The position numbers and the translations under genes are program-made. The notes under the pieces were generated by a model. The model searched no databases, was not told the origin of the DNA, and saw nothing but the letters and a program-made list of their open reading frames with translations. From an uncultured Bacilli bacterium (GTDB taxonomy: Bacteria > Bacillota_I > Bacilli_A > RF39 > UBA660), in assembly GCA_947626215.1 (NCBI GenBank), contig CANQRJ010000007.1, positions 1 through 24,362 on the forward strand: a stretch of 24,362 nt of DNA, written 5' to 3'. Below are positions 8,034 to 14,600 of the stretch, piece after piece. Numbering within the stretch: the first letter of the stretch is position 1; each line of letters begins with the position of its first letter.

Positions 8034-8078
8034 AAAAAAAGAAGATAATATTTCTATGATCTCCCCACTAGATTATCT
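8034..8078 (-). terminator. Probable terminator of the LCP-VanZ operon
   Basis: Arms AGATAAT and ATTATCT (8072-8078 with 8043-8049) overlap the VanZ stop codon and are followed by a U-rich run (A-run 8034-8040) on the minus strand. The loop is long (22 nt), so efficiency is uncertain. Confidence 0.5.
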
Positions 8079-8513
8079 AGAAACTTTCTTTTTTAGGTTT
8101 CTTCTAAGACAAAAAAGGACCATTCCAAACATACTTCCTAAAGAATCAATAGTCACATCGTAAATATTTCCTGCTCTATTTTCGATAAATAATTGATGAA
8201 TTTCATCAGATATCGCATAAACAGTACAAAATAAAAGAGCTAAAAAGAAATATTTTTTATTCACTGGGTAGTACTCTGAATATAATTGAATCGTTAAAAT
8301 TCCTAAAACCATATATTCTGTAAAATGAGCACATTTTCTTATGATAAAACTTGCAATTTCATTTGTTAACGGTACATGGGTAACTTTTTCAATAAACAAT
8401 AGTATTCCATTAGATAAATTTCCACTTTCTTCGCCATTTTGAGAAGAAAAAAAGAAAATCATCAAGAGCCATCCTAGAAAAAGGACCCATGATAAGATTT
8501 TCCTTTTATTCAT
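8073..8513 (-). CDS. VanZ family membrane protein
   Basis: VanZ-family protein of 146 residues with about four membrane segments. Family motifs: FSSQNGEESGNLS near the first span, RKCAHFTEYMVLG, and YAISDEIHQLF followed by GNIYDVTIDSLGS. I chose the ATG at 8513 (MNKRKIL) over one 21 nt upstream, because GGAG lies 7 nt before 8513 while the earlier ATG has no ribosome-binding site. With this start it overlaps the 3' end of the LCP gene by 8 nt, indicating translational coupling. VanZ proteins are named for teicoplanin resistance in enterococci, but stand-alone members are general envelope proteins of unclear function. The pairing with an LCP enzyme supports a cell-wall or glycan-attachment role. 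Confidence 0.88.
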   Translation of the reverse strand: MNKRKILSWVLFLGWLLMIFFFSSQNGEESGNLSNGILLFIEKVTHVPLTNEIASFIIRKCAHFTEYMVLGILTIQLYSEYYPVNKKYFFLALLFCTVYAISDEIHQLFIENRAGNIYDVTIDSLGSMFGMVLFCLRRNLKKKVSR

Positions 8514-9963
8514 CTGGTGTCTCCAATACTTCATTTAATTTTTGAACTGCCGCGGTGACAGTTTCCATTTTAGGTTCCATTACATATAGATTTTGATTTG
8601 GGTAACTATACGTAGGTAACATTTGTCCTGTTCCGTCTACATTAGCCGTTTCAAAAGTCCATGATGCCATATCATCAATTTGCATTTTAATTAAACTTGT
8701 AATATCTTCCATTGACATGCTTGTTTGGAACGTGCCTTCTAGAGCATTTAAAATATCATTATAATTTGTAATAAGAGCCGTAGAACTTGTAACTTTATTT
8801 ACAATTAACTGCATGACTTGTTCTTGATTTTCTCCACGATGACGATCCCCAGTATCATAAGCATAACGTTCTCTTGCAAAAGCAAGGGCACATCTTCCAC
8901 CTACTGGGTTATAACCAGGAGTAAATGTACATCCAGAGTCTGTCCAACATTTAAAGGAATAATTTACATCGGAATAAATATTGATTCCACCAATTGCATC
9001 TACTAAATTTACTACAGAATTAAAGTTTACTCTTACATAATATGGAATCTCAATTTCTAGTAAATCTTCAATCGTTGCCATCGAAAGCTCTACTCCACCA
9101 ATGGTTCCCGCATGAGTTAATTTATCACGATAACCTGTTGTTCCATGAATTTGAACATAATAATCTCTTGGAATATGAACAAGTAAAATCTTTTTTGCTT
9201 TTGGATTTACTGCTATAATCATATTCACATCGCTTAAACTTCTAGATGGTAAGTAATTCGTACGTGTATCAATTCCACTTAAATATACCACAAATGGATC
9301 TTTCGTTACATTTAATTTATTGTCTTTTACTTCAATTTCTGTTTTTACTTCTATCGTATCAATCACGCGCACACTTTTTTCAAAGTCTTTGTCATTTTCA
9401 ACCATTGCATCGTAATTTCCAGAATTTACTACAACAATCATTTCTTTATCTTTTTTTATTTTTGATAATAATGAAACAATATTTTCTTGATATTCAATCG
9501 CACCACTTAACTTTGTACGAATATTTTCTTCAAATAAATCTAAATTATCAGTATCCTGAACTGTATAAACAGTTTTCTCTTTTATATCGTCTAAACTTTG
9601 ATATGAAGACTCACTATTCACAACAATATTATAAATGTTAATTTCATACTTGGCATATATTTTATTTAAAAAGTCTAAAGTATCATTAATTTTTAAGATT
9701 GCAAAAATTTCCACTCCCATAAATAATATGGTACAAATATTTAAGACTATTAAAATAATTTTCTTCGTTCTTCTTTTCATAATTAATAAACCATGAATGG
9801 CTAATAATAAAATGAAAATAATAATAATCATTAAAAAATATTTAAAAGGCATGACATTTGCTTTATAAATAAAATAAGATAATAAGGCCATAATGCATAT
9901 TGATAATACCCATATGATTCGACTAAATATTAATAATTTTTTCTTTTTTGATTTTTTTGTCAC
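8506..9963 (-). CDS. LCP (LytR-CpsA-Psr) glycopolymer transferase
   Basis: LCP family enzyme of 485 residues, which attaches undecaprenyl-linked glycopolymers (teichoic acid, capsule) to peptidoglycan on the outer face of the membrane. It has three N-terminal membrane segments (about 10-33, 41-62, 68-91), an extracellular linker domain (about 100-215), then the catalytic LCP domain (about 222-395). Core residues are visible: SLSDVNMI (D245), HIPRD (R266, D267), RDKLTHAG, FARER (R364, R366) and GDRHRGENQ. The extracellular part has three Cys (339, 345, 357). Translation starts at a GTG (9963) preceded by GGTGATGG; no in-frame ATG lies close. It is likely the enzyme that anchors the glycan built by the operon at 11260-24183, though that link is inferred. 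Confidence 0.92.
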   Translation of the reverse strand: MTKKSKKKKLLIFSRIIWVLSICIMALLSYFIYKANVMPFKYFLMIIIIFILLLAIHGLLIMKRRTKKIILIVLNICTILFMGVEIFAILKINDTLDFLNKIYAKYEINIYNIVVNSESSYQSLDDIKEKTVYTVQDTDNLDLFEENIRTKLSGAIEYQENIVSLLSKIKKDKEMIVVVNSGNYDAMVENDKDFEKSVRVIDTIEVKTEIEVKDNKLNVTKDPFVVYLSGIDTRTNYLPSRSLSDVNMIIAVNPKAKKILLVHIPRDYYVQIHGTTGYRDKLTHAGTIGGVELSMATIEDLLEIEIPYYVRVNFNSVVNLVDAIGGINIYSDVNYSFKCWTDSGCTFTPGYNPVGGRCALAFARERYAYDTGDRHRGENQEQVMQLIVNKVTSSTALITNYNDILNALEGTFQTSMSMEDITSLIKMQIDDMASWTFETANVDGTGQMLPTYSYPNQNLYVMEPKMETVTAAVQKLNEVLETPDE

Positions 9964-9983
9964 AATCCATCACCACTCTTATT

Positions 9984-9989
9984 ATTATA
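9984..9989 (-). promoter_or_regulatory. -10 element before the LCP gene
   Basis: A perfect TATAAT lies on the minus strand 20 nt before the GTG start. No recognisable -35 box is seen at 16-18 nt (the region is T-rich), so strength or an activator requirement is unknown. Confidence 0.45.
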
Positions 9990-10036
9990 CACTATTTTTA
10001 TAAAAAAAATAGGAAAAACATGATAAAATTTTTCTC

Positions 10037-10081
10037 AATGTAAACTTCTAAAATTTCTAATTTAAGTGTTTAGTTTACATT
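10037..10081. promoter_or_regulatory. Inverted-repeat operator of the XRE-ImmA gene
   Basis: Perfect 10-bp inverted repeat: AATGTAAACT (10037-10046) and AGTTTACATT (10072-10081), centres 35 nt apart. The right arm contains the -35 box of the regulator gene, so binding by the encoded XRE protein would block its own transcription. The left arm lies toward the LCP promoter. Confidence 0.6.
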
Positions 10082-10102
10082 TCTACTTTTTTATGATAAA
10101 AT
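10074..10102 (+). promoter_or_regulatory. Promoter of the XRE-ImmA gene
   Basis: TTTACA (10074-10079), a 17-nt spacer, TAAAAT (10097-10102), then AGAAAGGAAC and the ATG at 10128. The -35 box sits inside the right arm of the inverted repeat. Confidence 0.75.
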
Positions 10103-10127
10103 TTAAACCAAGAAAGGAACTTATTTT

Positions 10128-11171
10128 ATGAATGAAATTGGAGAAAATTTAAAAAGAATTAGATTATTAAAAAATTTATCATTAAATGATGTTGGAAAAT
10201 TAATGAATATGTCTACTACTGCTATTTCTAAATATGAAAAAGGACAAATTATTCCTGATTCAAAAAAATTAATAGAATTTGCAAATGCATATCAAGTAAA
10301 AGCTATAGAATTTTTAAAAAAGTATCAACCTATACAAATGAAGTTTACTTCATTTAGAAAAAGAAAACGATTAAAAGGAAAAAATTTAGATTTATTAAAA
10401 TCATTAATTCAAAAAGAAGTTTCTAATTATTTAGAAGTGATTAGTATAAATAATTATAATGAAAATTCTATTCATTTAAAACCATATAAATGTAATGCTA
10501 TAGAAGATGCTGAAAACGTGGCAATAAAATTTCGAGAAAAAATTAATTACTCTTTAATTCAACCTTTATCAGATTTAATAAATACTTTAGAAAATTTAGG
10601 AATTCTTATTATTCAAATTCAAAATCCTGATGAGCGTTTCAATGATTTTGATGGTTTAAGCGAATATGTAAATGGTATTCCTATCATTGTACTTTTAGAT
10701 GGTATTCAAGATGGTGCAAGACAAAGATTTACCATTGCTCATGAACTAGGACATCTTCTTTTAAATATAAGTAATGATTTAGATGAAGAAAAACTATGTA
10801 ATCGATTTGCTAGTAGTCTTTTAATGCCAAAAGAAGCAGTGATACGTGAATTTGGTTCTTATAGAAATAATATTAGTTTTTATGAACTTATTGCATTTAA
10901 ATATGAATATAAAGTGAGTATTGCCACCATTATATATCGATTAAAAGATTTAAATATTATATCTCAGTATACTTATAAAAATTTAAGTATTTATTTAAAT
11001 AAAAATTATGTTAAAAAAAAGGAACCTGTTCTTTTGGCACCTGAAAGTACTTACCAATTTAAAAAAATGATCTATAAATTAGAAAATAGCCAAATTATAT
11101 CACTTAATAAGGCTTGTGAATTACTAGGAGTGACTGCTTATGAATATAACAGAGAAAATAATAATTACTGA
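10128..11171 (+). CDS. XRE HTH-ImmA/IrrE metallopeptidase (antitoxin-type regulator)
   Basis: A 347-residue two-domain protein. Residues about 5-60 are an XRE helix-turn-helix (IGENLKRIRLLKNLSLNDVG, STTAISKYEKGQ). Residues about 125-275 are an ImmA/IrrE zinc-peptidase domain with HELGH (205-209) in FTIAHELGHLLL and a following acidic stretch with E221 as possible third ligand. The C-terminal tail (ISLNKACELLGVTAYEY) resembles a small helical DNA-binding or toxin-contact element. In toxin-antitoxin loci of this kind the protein represses its operon and antagonises a PIN toxin encoded immediately downstream. Here the downstream gene overlaps its 3' end by 32 nt and is truncated. It is the only plus-strand gene in the window. 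An alternative is a phage or ICE ImmA-type antirepressor, but the PIN fragment argues for toxin-antitoxin. Confidence 0.88.
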   Translation: MNEIGENLKRIRLLKNLSLNDVGKLMNMSTTAISKYEKGQIIPDSKKLIEFANAYQVKAIEFLKKYQPIQMKFTSFRKRKRLKGKNLDLLKSLIQKEVSNYLEVISINNYNENSIHLKPYKCNAIEDAENVAIKFREKINYSLIQPLSDLINTLENLGILIIQIQNPDERFNDFDGLSEYVNGIPIIVLLDGIQDGARQRFTIAHELGHLLLNISNDLDEEKLCNRFASSLLMPKEAVIREFGSYRNNISFYELIAFKYEYKVSIATIIYRLKDLNIISQYTYKNLSIYLNKNYVKKKEPVLLAPESTYQFKKMIYKLENSQIISLNKACELLGVTAYEYNRENNNY

Positions 11172-11220
11172 TACAAATATTATCACAGATTTATATAATG
11201 CCGATCTTTTAGACATATAG
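11140..11220 (+). pseudogene. Truncated PIN-domain toxin gene (first 26 codons only)
   Basis: An ATG at 11140 with AGGAG 9 nt upstream begins MNITEKIIITDTNIITDLYN and stops at a TAG (11218-11220) after 26 codons. IITDTNIITDLYNADLL is the characteristic first strand and helix of a PIN ribonuclease, with the first catalytic Asp (D11). It overlaps the end of the XRE-ImmA gene in another frame, the usual layout for this toxin-antitoxin class. No remaining PIN sequence is visible before the convergent glycan gene ends at 11260, so about 120 or more codons are missing. The toxin is therefore dead, and the break coincides with the border of the glycan operon. Confidence 0.7.
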
Positions 11221-11259
11221 AATTCAAAATTCATTCATATCTAAATCATTCTTTTTTTG

Positions 11260-12114
11260 CTATTTAAAATTTATTTCAAAAGGAACTGTCGATTTTTTGT
11301 TCCAATCAAGATTATAATTTTCAAATAATAAAGTGTTTTCTCCGTTATTTTCCAATATATCTTTACGAATTATAAAATAACTTTTTTGCAAATCGACAAC
11401 TGTCAACAAATTATTTTCCCATTTGACTCTTAATGCAACTTTATTTTCAATAAGCCAATTGTTATGAATATTGCATTTAACTTTGAATTCATCTGTATCC
11501 CGAACATACATAGAATACATTCGGTATTCACTATTTCCATTTTCATCAATGTATTTTCCAAAAAAATATTTAGGATGACGATATGGTACTTTAACTTCCT
11601 GTTCAACATAATGGCTAAAAGTTAATCCTTGATATGCCTCAATATTAAATAATAACTGTTTTGCATTATGGGTTTGAAGATAATAAAATGGTGATGAATG
11701 ACTCCAAGCATCTTGATTATCCATATTTTTTAAATGCTCAGAACCCCCCCCCCAAACCATAAAAGAATAAATTGGATGCCTTGTTCTAATAAAATCTTTT
11801 CTGTTAAAAAGTATCCAATTTGATAAAGATCCAACTTCACCTTTGGTATTTTTTATATCAAAAATTTTTTCTTTACACCAAGCCCAAGAAAACACGGGAA
11901 ATAATAATGTGCCTTCTTTACCTACAATGTTTTGCAATTCATCAATAAAAGAATTCAATACTTTATTTCTTTCATTTTGCGTTTTAATATTATACTTTTC
12001 CACTAAATTAAATAATAAAGTTTTTATATCAGAAGATATATATAAAATATCACCTTCTTTAATTTGTAATTTATTCAAAGCAACTTTTAAGCTTCCTTTT
12101 ACTTCTTCAAACAT
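11260..12114 (-). CDS. AAC(3)-fold N-acetyltransferase, glycan-modifying type (Cj1296/Cj1297-like); phase-variable, ON
   Basis: A 284-residue protein of the Antibiotic_NAT / AAC(3) fold. Family features: KEGTLLFPVFSWAWC (66-80), RTRHPIYSFMVWGG (110-123), AWSHSSPFYYL and FSHYVEQE. Relatives in surface-glycan loci, including Cj1296/Cj1297 beside Cj1295 of Campylobacter jejuni, are thought to modify glycan sugars rather than give aminoglycoside resistance. Codons 121-124 (W-G-G-G) are written with ten consecutive G (11753-11744), keeping this copy in frame; loss or gain of one G would truncate it near residue 125. The ATG at 12114 lies 7 nt after the upstream stop with AGGAG 11 nt away. It is the last gene of the long operon and is convergent with the XRE-ImmA gene. 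Substrate not determined. Confidence 0.85.
   Translation of the reverse strand: MFEEVKGSLKVALNKLQIKEGDILYISSDIKTLLFNLVEKYNIKTQNERNKVLNSFIDELQNIVGKEGTLLFPVFSWAWCKEKIFDIKNTKGEVGSLSNWILFNRKDFIRTRHPIYSFMVWGGGSEHLKNMDNQDAWSHSSPFYYLQTHNAKQLLFNIEAYQGLTFSHYVEQEVKVPYRHPKYFFGKYIDENGNSEYRMYSMYVRDTDEFKVKCNIHNNWLIENKVALRVKWENNLLTVVDLQKSYFIIRKDILENNGENTLLFENYNLDWNKKSTVPFEINFK
11744..11753 (-). repeat. Poly-G tract (G10) in the AAC(3)-fold gene; contingency locus
   Basis: Ten C on the plus strand (ten G in coding sense) inside a very A+T-rich gene. Tracts of 8 or more G/C are prone to slipped-strand mispairing. The present length is in frame. Confidence 0.9.
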
Positions 12115-12121
12115 AGCATAT

Positions 12122-13414
12122 TTATCTCCTAATTAAATTATTTTCAATGAGTTTATTTATAACTGGTATTAATTCATAAGGTGCTACACCTATAATATTG
12201 CTAATATCAAATAAATCATTTTTTCCGTCAGAGTAGGCAATTAAATTCATCATGATAGCTACTTCGTTAGAACTTCCTTTTCTACTTATTGTAGGATACA
12301 AACCTCTTTTCCCTAATTGCGGTTCACCAAGTACTTGCATTTTATATTTTGCATTATTTTCCATACATTCTATCCATAAAACCATTGTCTCATAAGATCC
12401 TTGCAATCCTGTGGGTGATATTAGCCCCATATTATCGGCAGAAGTATGATACTCGGGAAACTCTCCATATTTTGTTCTACAAAATCCCACTACAGGAAGA
12501 TCAATTCCAGGAGCATTATATTGTCTTTCATCAGATCCTCTATTTAAATATGAATATGTTGTATAAGATTTTTTTGCATTTAAAATACTTTTTAAAGATT
12601 TATCTGCAATGGTATTAGCATAACGTGATTCTATAATGGAATATGCCCTATCATCACCTACACAGGATAAAACTATTCCAGCAACAAGATGATTTTTCAA
12701 ATGTTCTAAATTTTGACTTAAATAAGTTATCGCTCCAATAGTTTCAGGATTTAATACAAATCGATATGTATATCTTCTTTTTTTGATGTTCTTTACATAG
12801 CGTATTAATTCAGTCAATACTACTGGACCTGAGCATTCATTATTTGCCATTGAAGGATGACAAATATAACTTGTTATCATTATCTCTTCGTCTGTTTCTC
12901 CAGGGATTACTACTTCTGCATAGGTAAGACTTCCATCAATTAATTTGCTATCAATAACCATATGATATTTACCATTAGGTAAAGAAGATAACAATGTATC
13001 GCTCATACAAAAACCATATCTTTCTTTATAATAAGAAGTAACATATGGAATAACATCAGGTTGTTCTGGCAAAGTAAAAATATGTTCTTTTAATTCATCA
13101 AGTTCTACCCATTTATCTATAGGAGTGGAATAGCCCATGACATGAAGATTATTGTTTTTTATATCAATAATTTTTTTACCCTTACTATCTTCAATATATG
13201 CATCTTTAATGACCCATTCCTTTGGAATTGTCCAATCAAATACTTTTGTTCCGGTAGGTACTTCGTGAATCTTAAAACTTATATCTTCTTTAGCTAAATA
13301 TTCTTGTAAAATATTTAATGTTTCCCTAACTCCATTACCTGTAATACTTCTAAATTTTGGAAAAATTCGATTTGCAAGGTCATACATTTCTTGACCTTTA
13401 AAATTAATATTCAT
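12122..13414 (-). CDS. Cj1295-like DUF4910/DUF2172 aminopeptidase-fold protein
   Basis: A 430-residue member of the DUF4910/DUF2172 aminopeptidase-like family (M28-type fold with C-terminal winged helix). Candidate metal or catalytic residues: H186 in ICHPSMANNECSG, D295/E296 in RGSDERQYN, and H323 in EYHTSADN. The tail (about 385-430, LIAYSDGKNDLFDISNIIG) is a winged helix. The homologue Cj1295 in C. jejuni is needed for di-O-methylglyceric-acid decoration of pseudaminic acid on flagellin and sits beside an AAC(3)-like gene, as here. I chose the ATG at 13414 (MNINFKG) over that at 13429, because GGAGG lies 8 nt before 13414. The gene follows a 134-nt gap after NeuB and leads into the AAC(3)-fold gene. 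A true peptidase activity is doubtful in this setting. Confidence 0.87.
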   Translation of the reverse strand: MNINFKGQEMYDLANRIFPKFRSITGNGVRETLNILQEYLAKEDISFKIHEVPTGTKVFDWTIPKEWVIKDAYIEDSKGKKIIDIKNNNLHVMGYSTPIDKWVELDELKEHIFTLPEQPDVIPYVTSYYKERYGFCMSDTLLSSLPNGKYHMVIDSKLIDGSLTYAEVVIPGETDEEIMITSYICHPSMANNECSGPVVLTELIRYVKNIKKRRYTYRFVLNPETIGAITYLSQNLEHLKNHLVAGIVLSCVGDDRAYSIIESRYANTIADKSLKSILNAKKSYTTYSYLNRGSDERQYNAPGIDLPVVGFCRTKYGEFPEYHTSADNMGLISPTGLQGSYETMVLWIECMENNAKYKMQVLGEPQLGKRGLYPTISRKGSSNEVAIMMNLIAYSDGKNDLFDISNIIGVAPYELIPVINKLIENNLIRR

Positions 13415-13548
13415 AGTTAAAGCCTCCATTATTTTTTTATGAATTAAGAAAGTAGTCTTACCGTAAAAAATATTACAATATTTTCATATTACTAAAATTT
13501 TTTAAACATATTTTTCAAAAACTTATAGACATATTAAATCTATATTTT
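13415..13548 (-). other. Longest gap inside the glycan operon, with a weak A+T hairpin
   Basis: Apart from the ribosome-binding site of the Cj1295-like gene, this gap holds a 6-bp A+T hairpin (13468-13473 with 13478-13483) followed by six U on the minus strand. It could be a partial terminator separating the modification genes from the biosynthesis genes. No convincing promoter was found. Confidence 0.3.
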
Positions 13549-14586
13549 TTAAATCATATCCCAAGTTAAAATAGTATCTTCTTTTAAATCTTCTTTTATT
13601 TCTCTACCAATTACAATATCACAATATTTAGGAGATATTCCAGTTCCGGGTCTTTTAGGCATTAAATCGGTTTCTTTTATTATTTCTCCTTTTTTCATAT
13701 TTCTTGTTAAAACAAGTGACCTTCTTGCTTCTCTTCTTGGAACTATCTCACATTCTAATACTGTTTTTTCTGGATTACCAACGATTTGATCTATCCATTC
13801 AAAATTACGAATTGCTTTTTTAAAATCTTCTGGGTCACCAGCATGGTAGTGATCATTTCCAGTTAAAGTTTTATTCAATGTAAAATGTTTTTCTATTACT
13901 TCTGCACCTAATAAATATGCTGTAGCCAAAGTCATCATTGTATCATCTGGTGCTACATGATCACTAAATCCAACACGTACATCTGGAAAAACTTTCTTTA
14001 ACGTTTGAATTATATTCAAATTAGCATTTTTCGGTTCAGTTGGATAAGACAAAACACAATGAAATAAAACAATATCTTTACATCCCACTTCTTTTAAAGC
14101 ACGTACAGCTTCATCAACTTCAGATAAATATGCCGCGCCAGTGGAAATATATACAGGCTTACCTTTTTTTCCAATATGTTTAATAAAAGGAATATTTGTT
14201 AAATCTGAAGATGAAATTTTATAAAAATCTACCATATCATACAGATAGTCTGCTGATTCATAATCAAACGGTGTTGATGTAAAGTCCATTCCTTTAGCAT
14301 GTGTATAATCACATAATTCCTGATATTCTTCTTTACCAAAATGATCAAATTTTAAAAATAACTCATGTTGGGTTTTTGTTGGTTCTTTTGATGTATCCCA
14401 ATATGCTGGTGAATTTTTCGATACAATTGTATTAGCTTTATATGATTGAAATTTAGCACAATCAATATGTGCCTCAGCCGCTTTGTCAATATATAATTTG
14501 GCGGCTTCAAGTGGAGTAATATTTAATTCTTTAGCAGTATCATAAAAATTTACTCCCATTTCTGCTATTAAATATGGTTTTTTCAT
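13549..14586 (-). CDS. neuB: NeuB-family nonulosonic acid synthase (sialate/pseudaminate/legionaminate)
   Basis: A 345-residue enzyme that condenses phosphoenolpyruvate with a 6-carbon amino sugar to give a 9-carbon nonulosonic acid. The N-terminal TIM-barrel NeuB domain (about 3-270) shows LIAEMGVNF, AKFQSYKANTI, TSTPFDYESADYL, YKISSSDLTN, SDHVAPDD and EKHFTLNK. The C-terminal SAF (antifreeze-like) domain (about 288-345) shows RRSLVLTRNMKKGEII and GTGISP. It has a strong AAGGAGG site 8 nt before the ATG at 14586 and follows the NeuA-PseG gene by 14 nt. The exact product cannot be read from sequence. The fused PseG-like domain upstream and the Cj1295-like gene downstream favour a pseudaminic-type sugar over N-acetylneuraminic acid, an inference. 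Confidence 0.93.
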   Translation of the reverse strand: MKKPYLIAEMGVNFYDTAKELNITPLEAAKLYIDKAAEAHIDCAKFQSYKANTIVSKNSPAYWDTSKEPTKTQHELFLKFDHFGKEEYQELCDYTHAKGMDFTSTPFDYESADYLYDMVDFYKISSSDLTNIPFIKHIGKKGKPVYISTGAAYLSEVDEAVRALKEVGCKDIVLFHCVLSYPTEPKNANLNIIQTLKKVFPDVRVGFSDHVAPDDTMMTLATAYLLGAEVIEKHFTLNKTLTGNDHYHAGDPEDFKKAIRNFEWIDQIVGNPEKTVLECEIVPRREARRSLVLTRNMKKGEIIKETDLMPKRPGTGISPKYCDIVIGREIKEDLKEDTILTWDMI

Positions 14587-14600
14587 TTTTCTTTCCTCCT

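Noticed and set aside
8073..8513. Glycopeptide resistance determinant (VanZ)
   Set aside because: No vanHAX or vanRS genes are nearby; stand-alone VanZ proteins are common envelope proteins.
11260..12114. Aminoglycoside resistance gene (AAC(3))
   Set aside because: The fold matches, but the gene lies in a nonulosonic acid operon beside a Cj1295-like gene and resembles glycan-locus members, not clinical resistance enzymes.
12349..12618. Small plus-strand frames inside minus-strand genes across the window (for example 869-1069, 9246-9641, 12349-12618, 19471-19806)
   Set aside because: These are antisense shadows: low-complexity translations, no ribosome-binding sites, and each is fully covered by a well-supported gene on the other strand.
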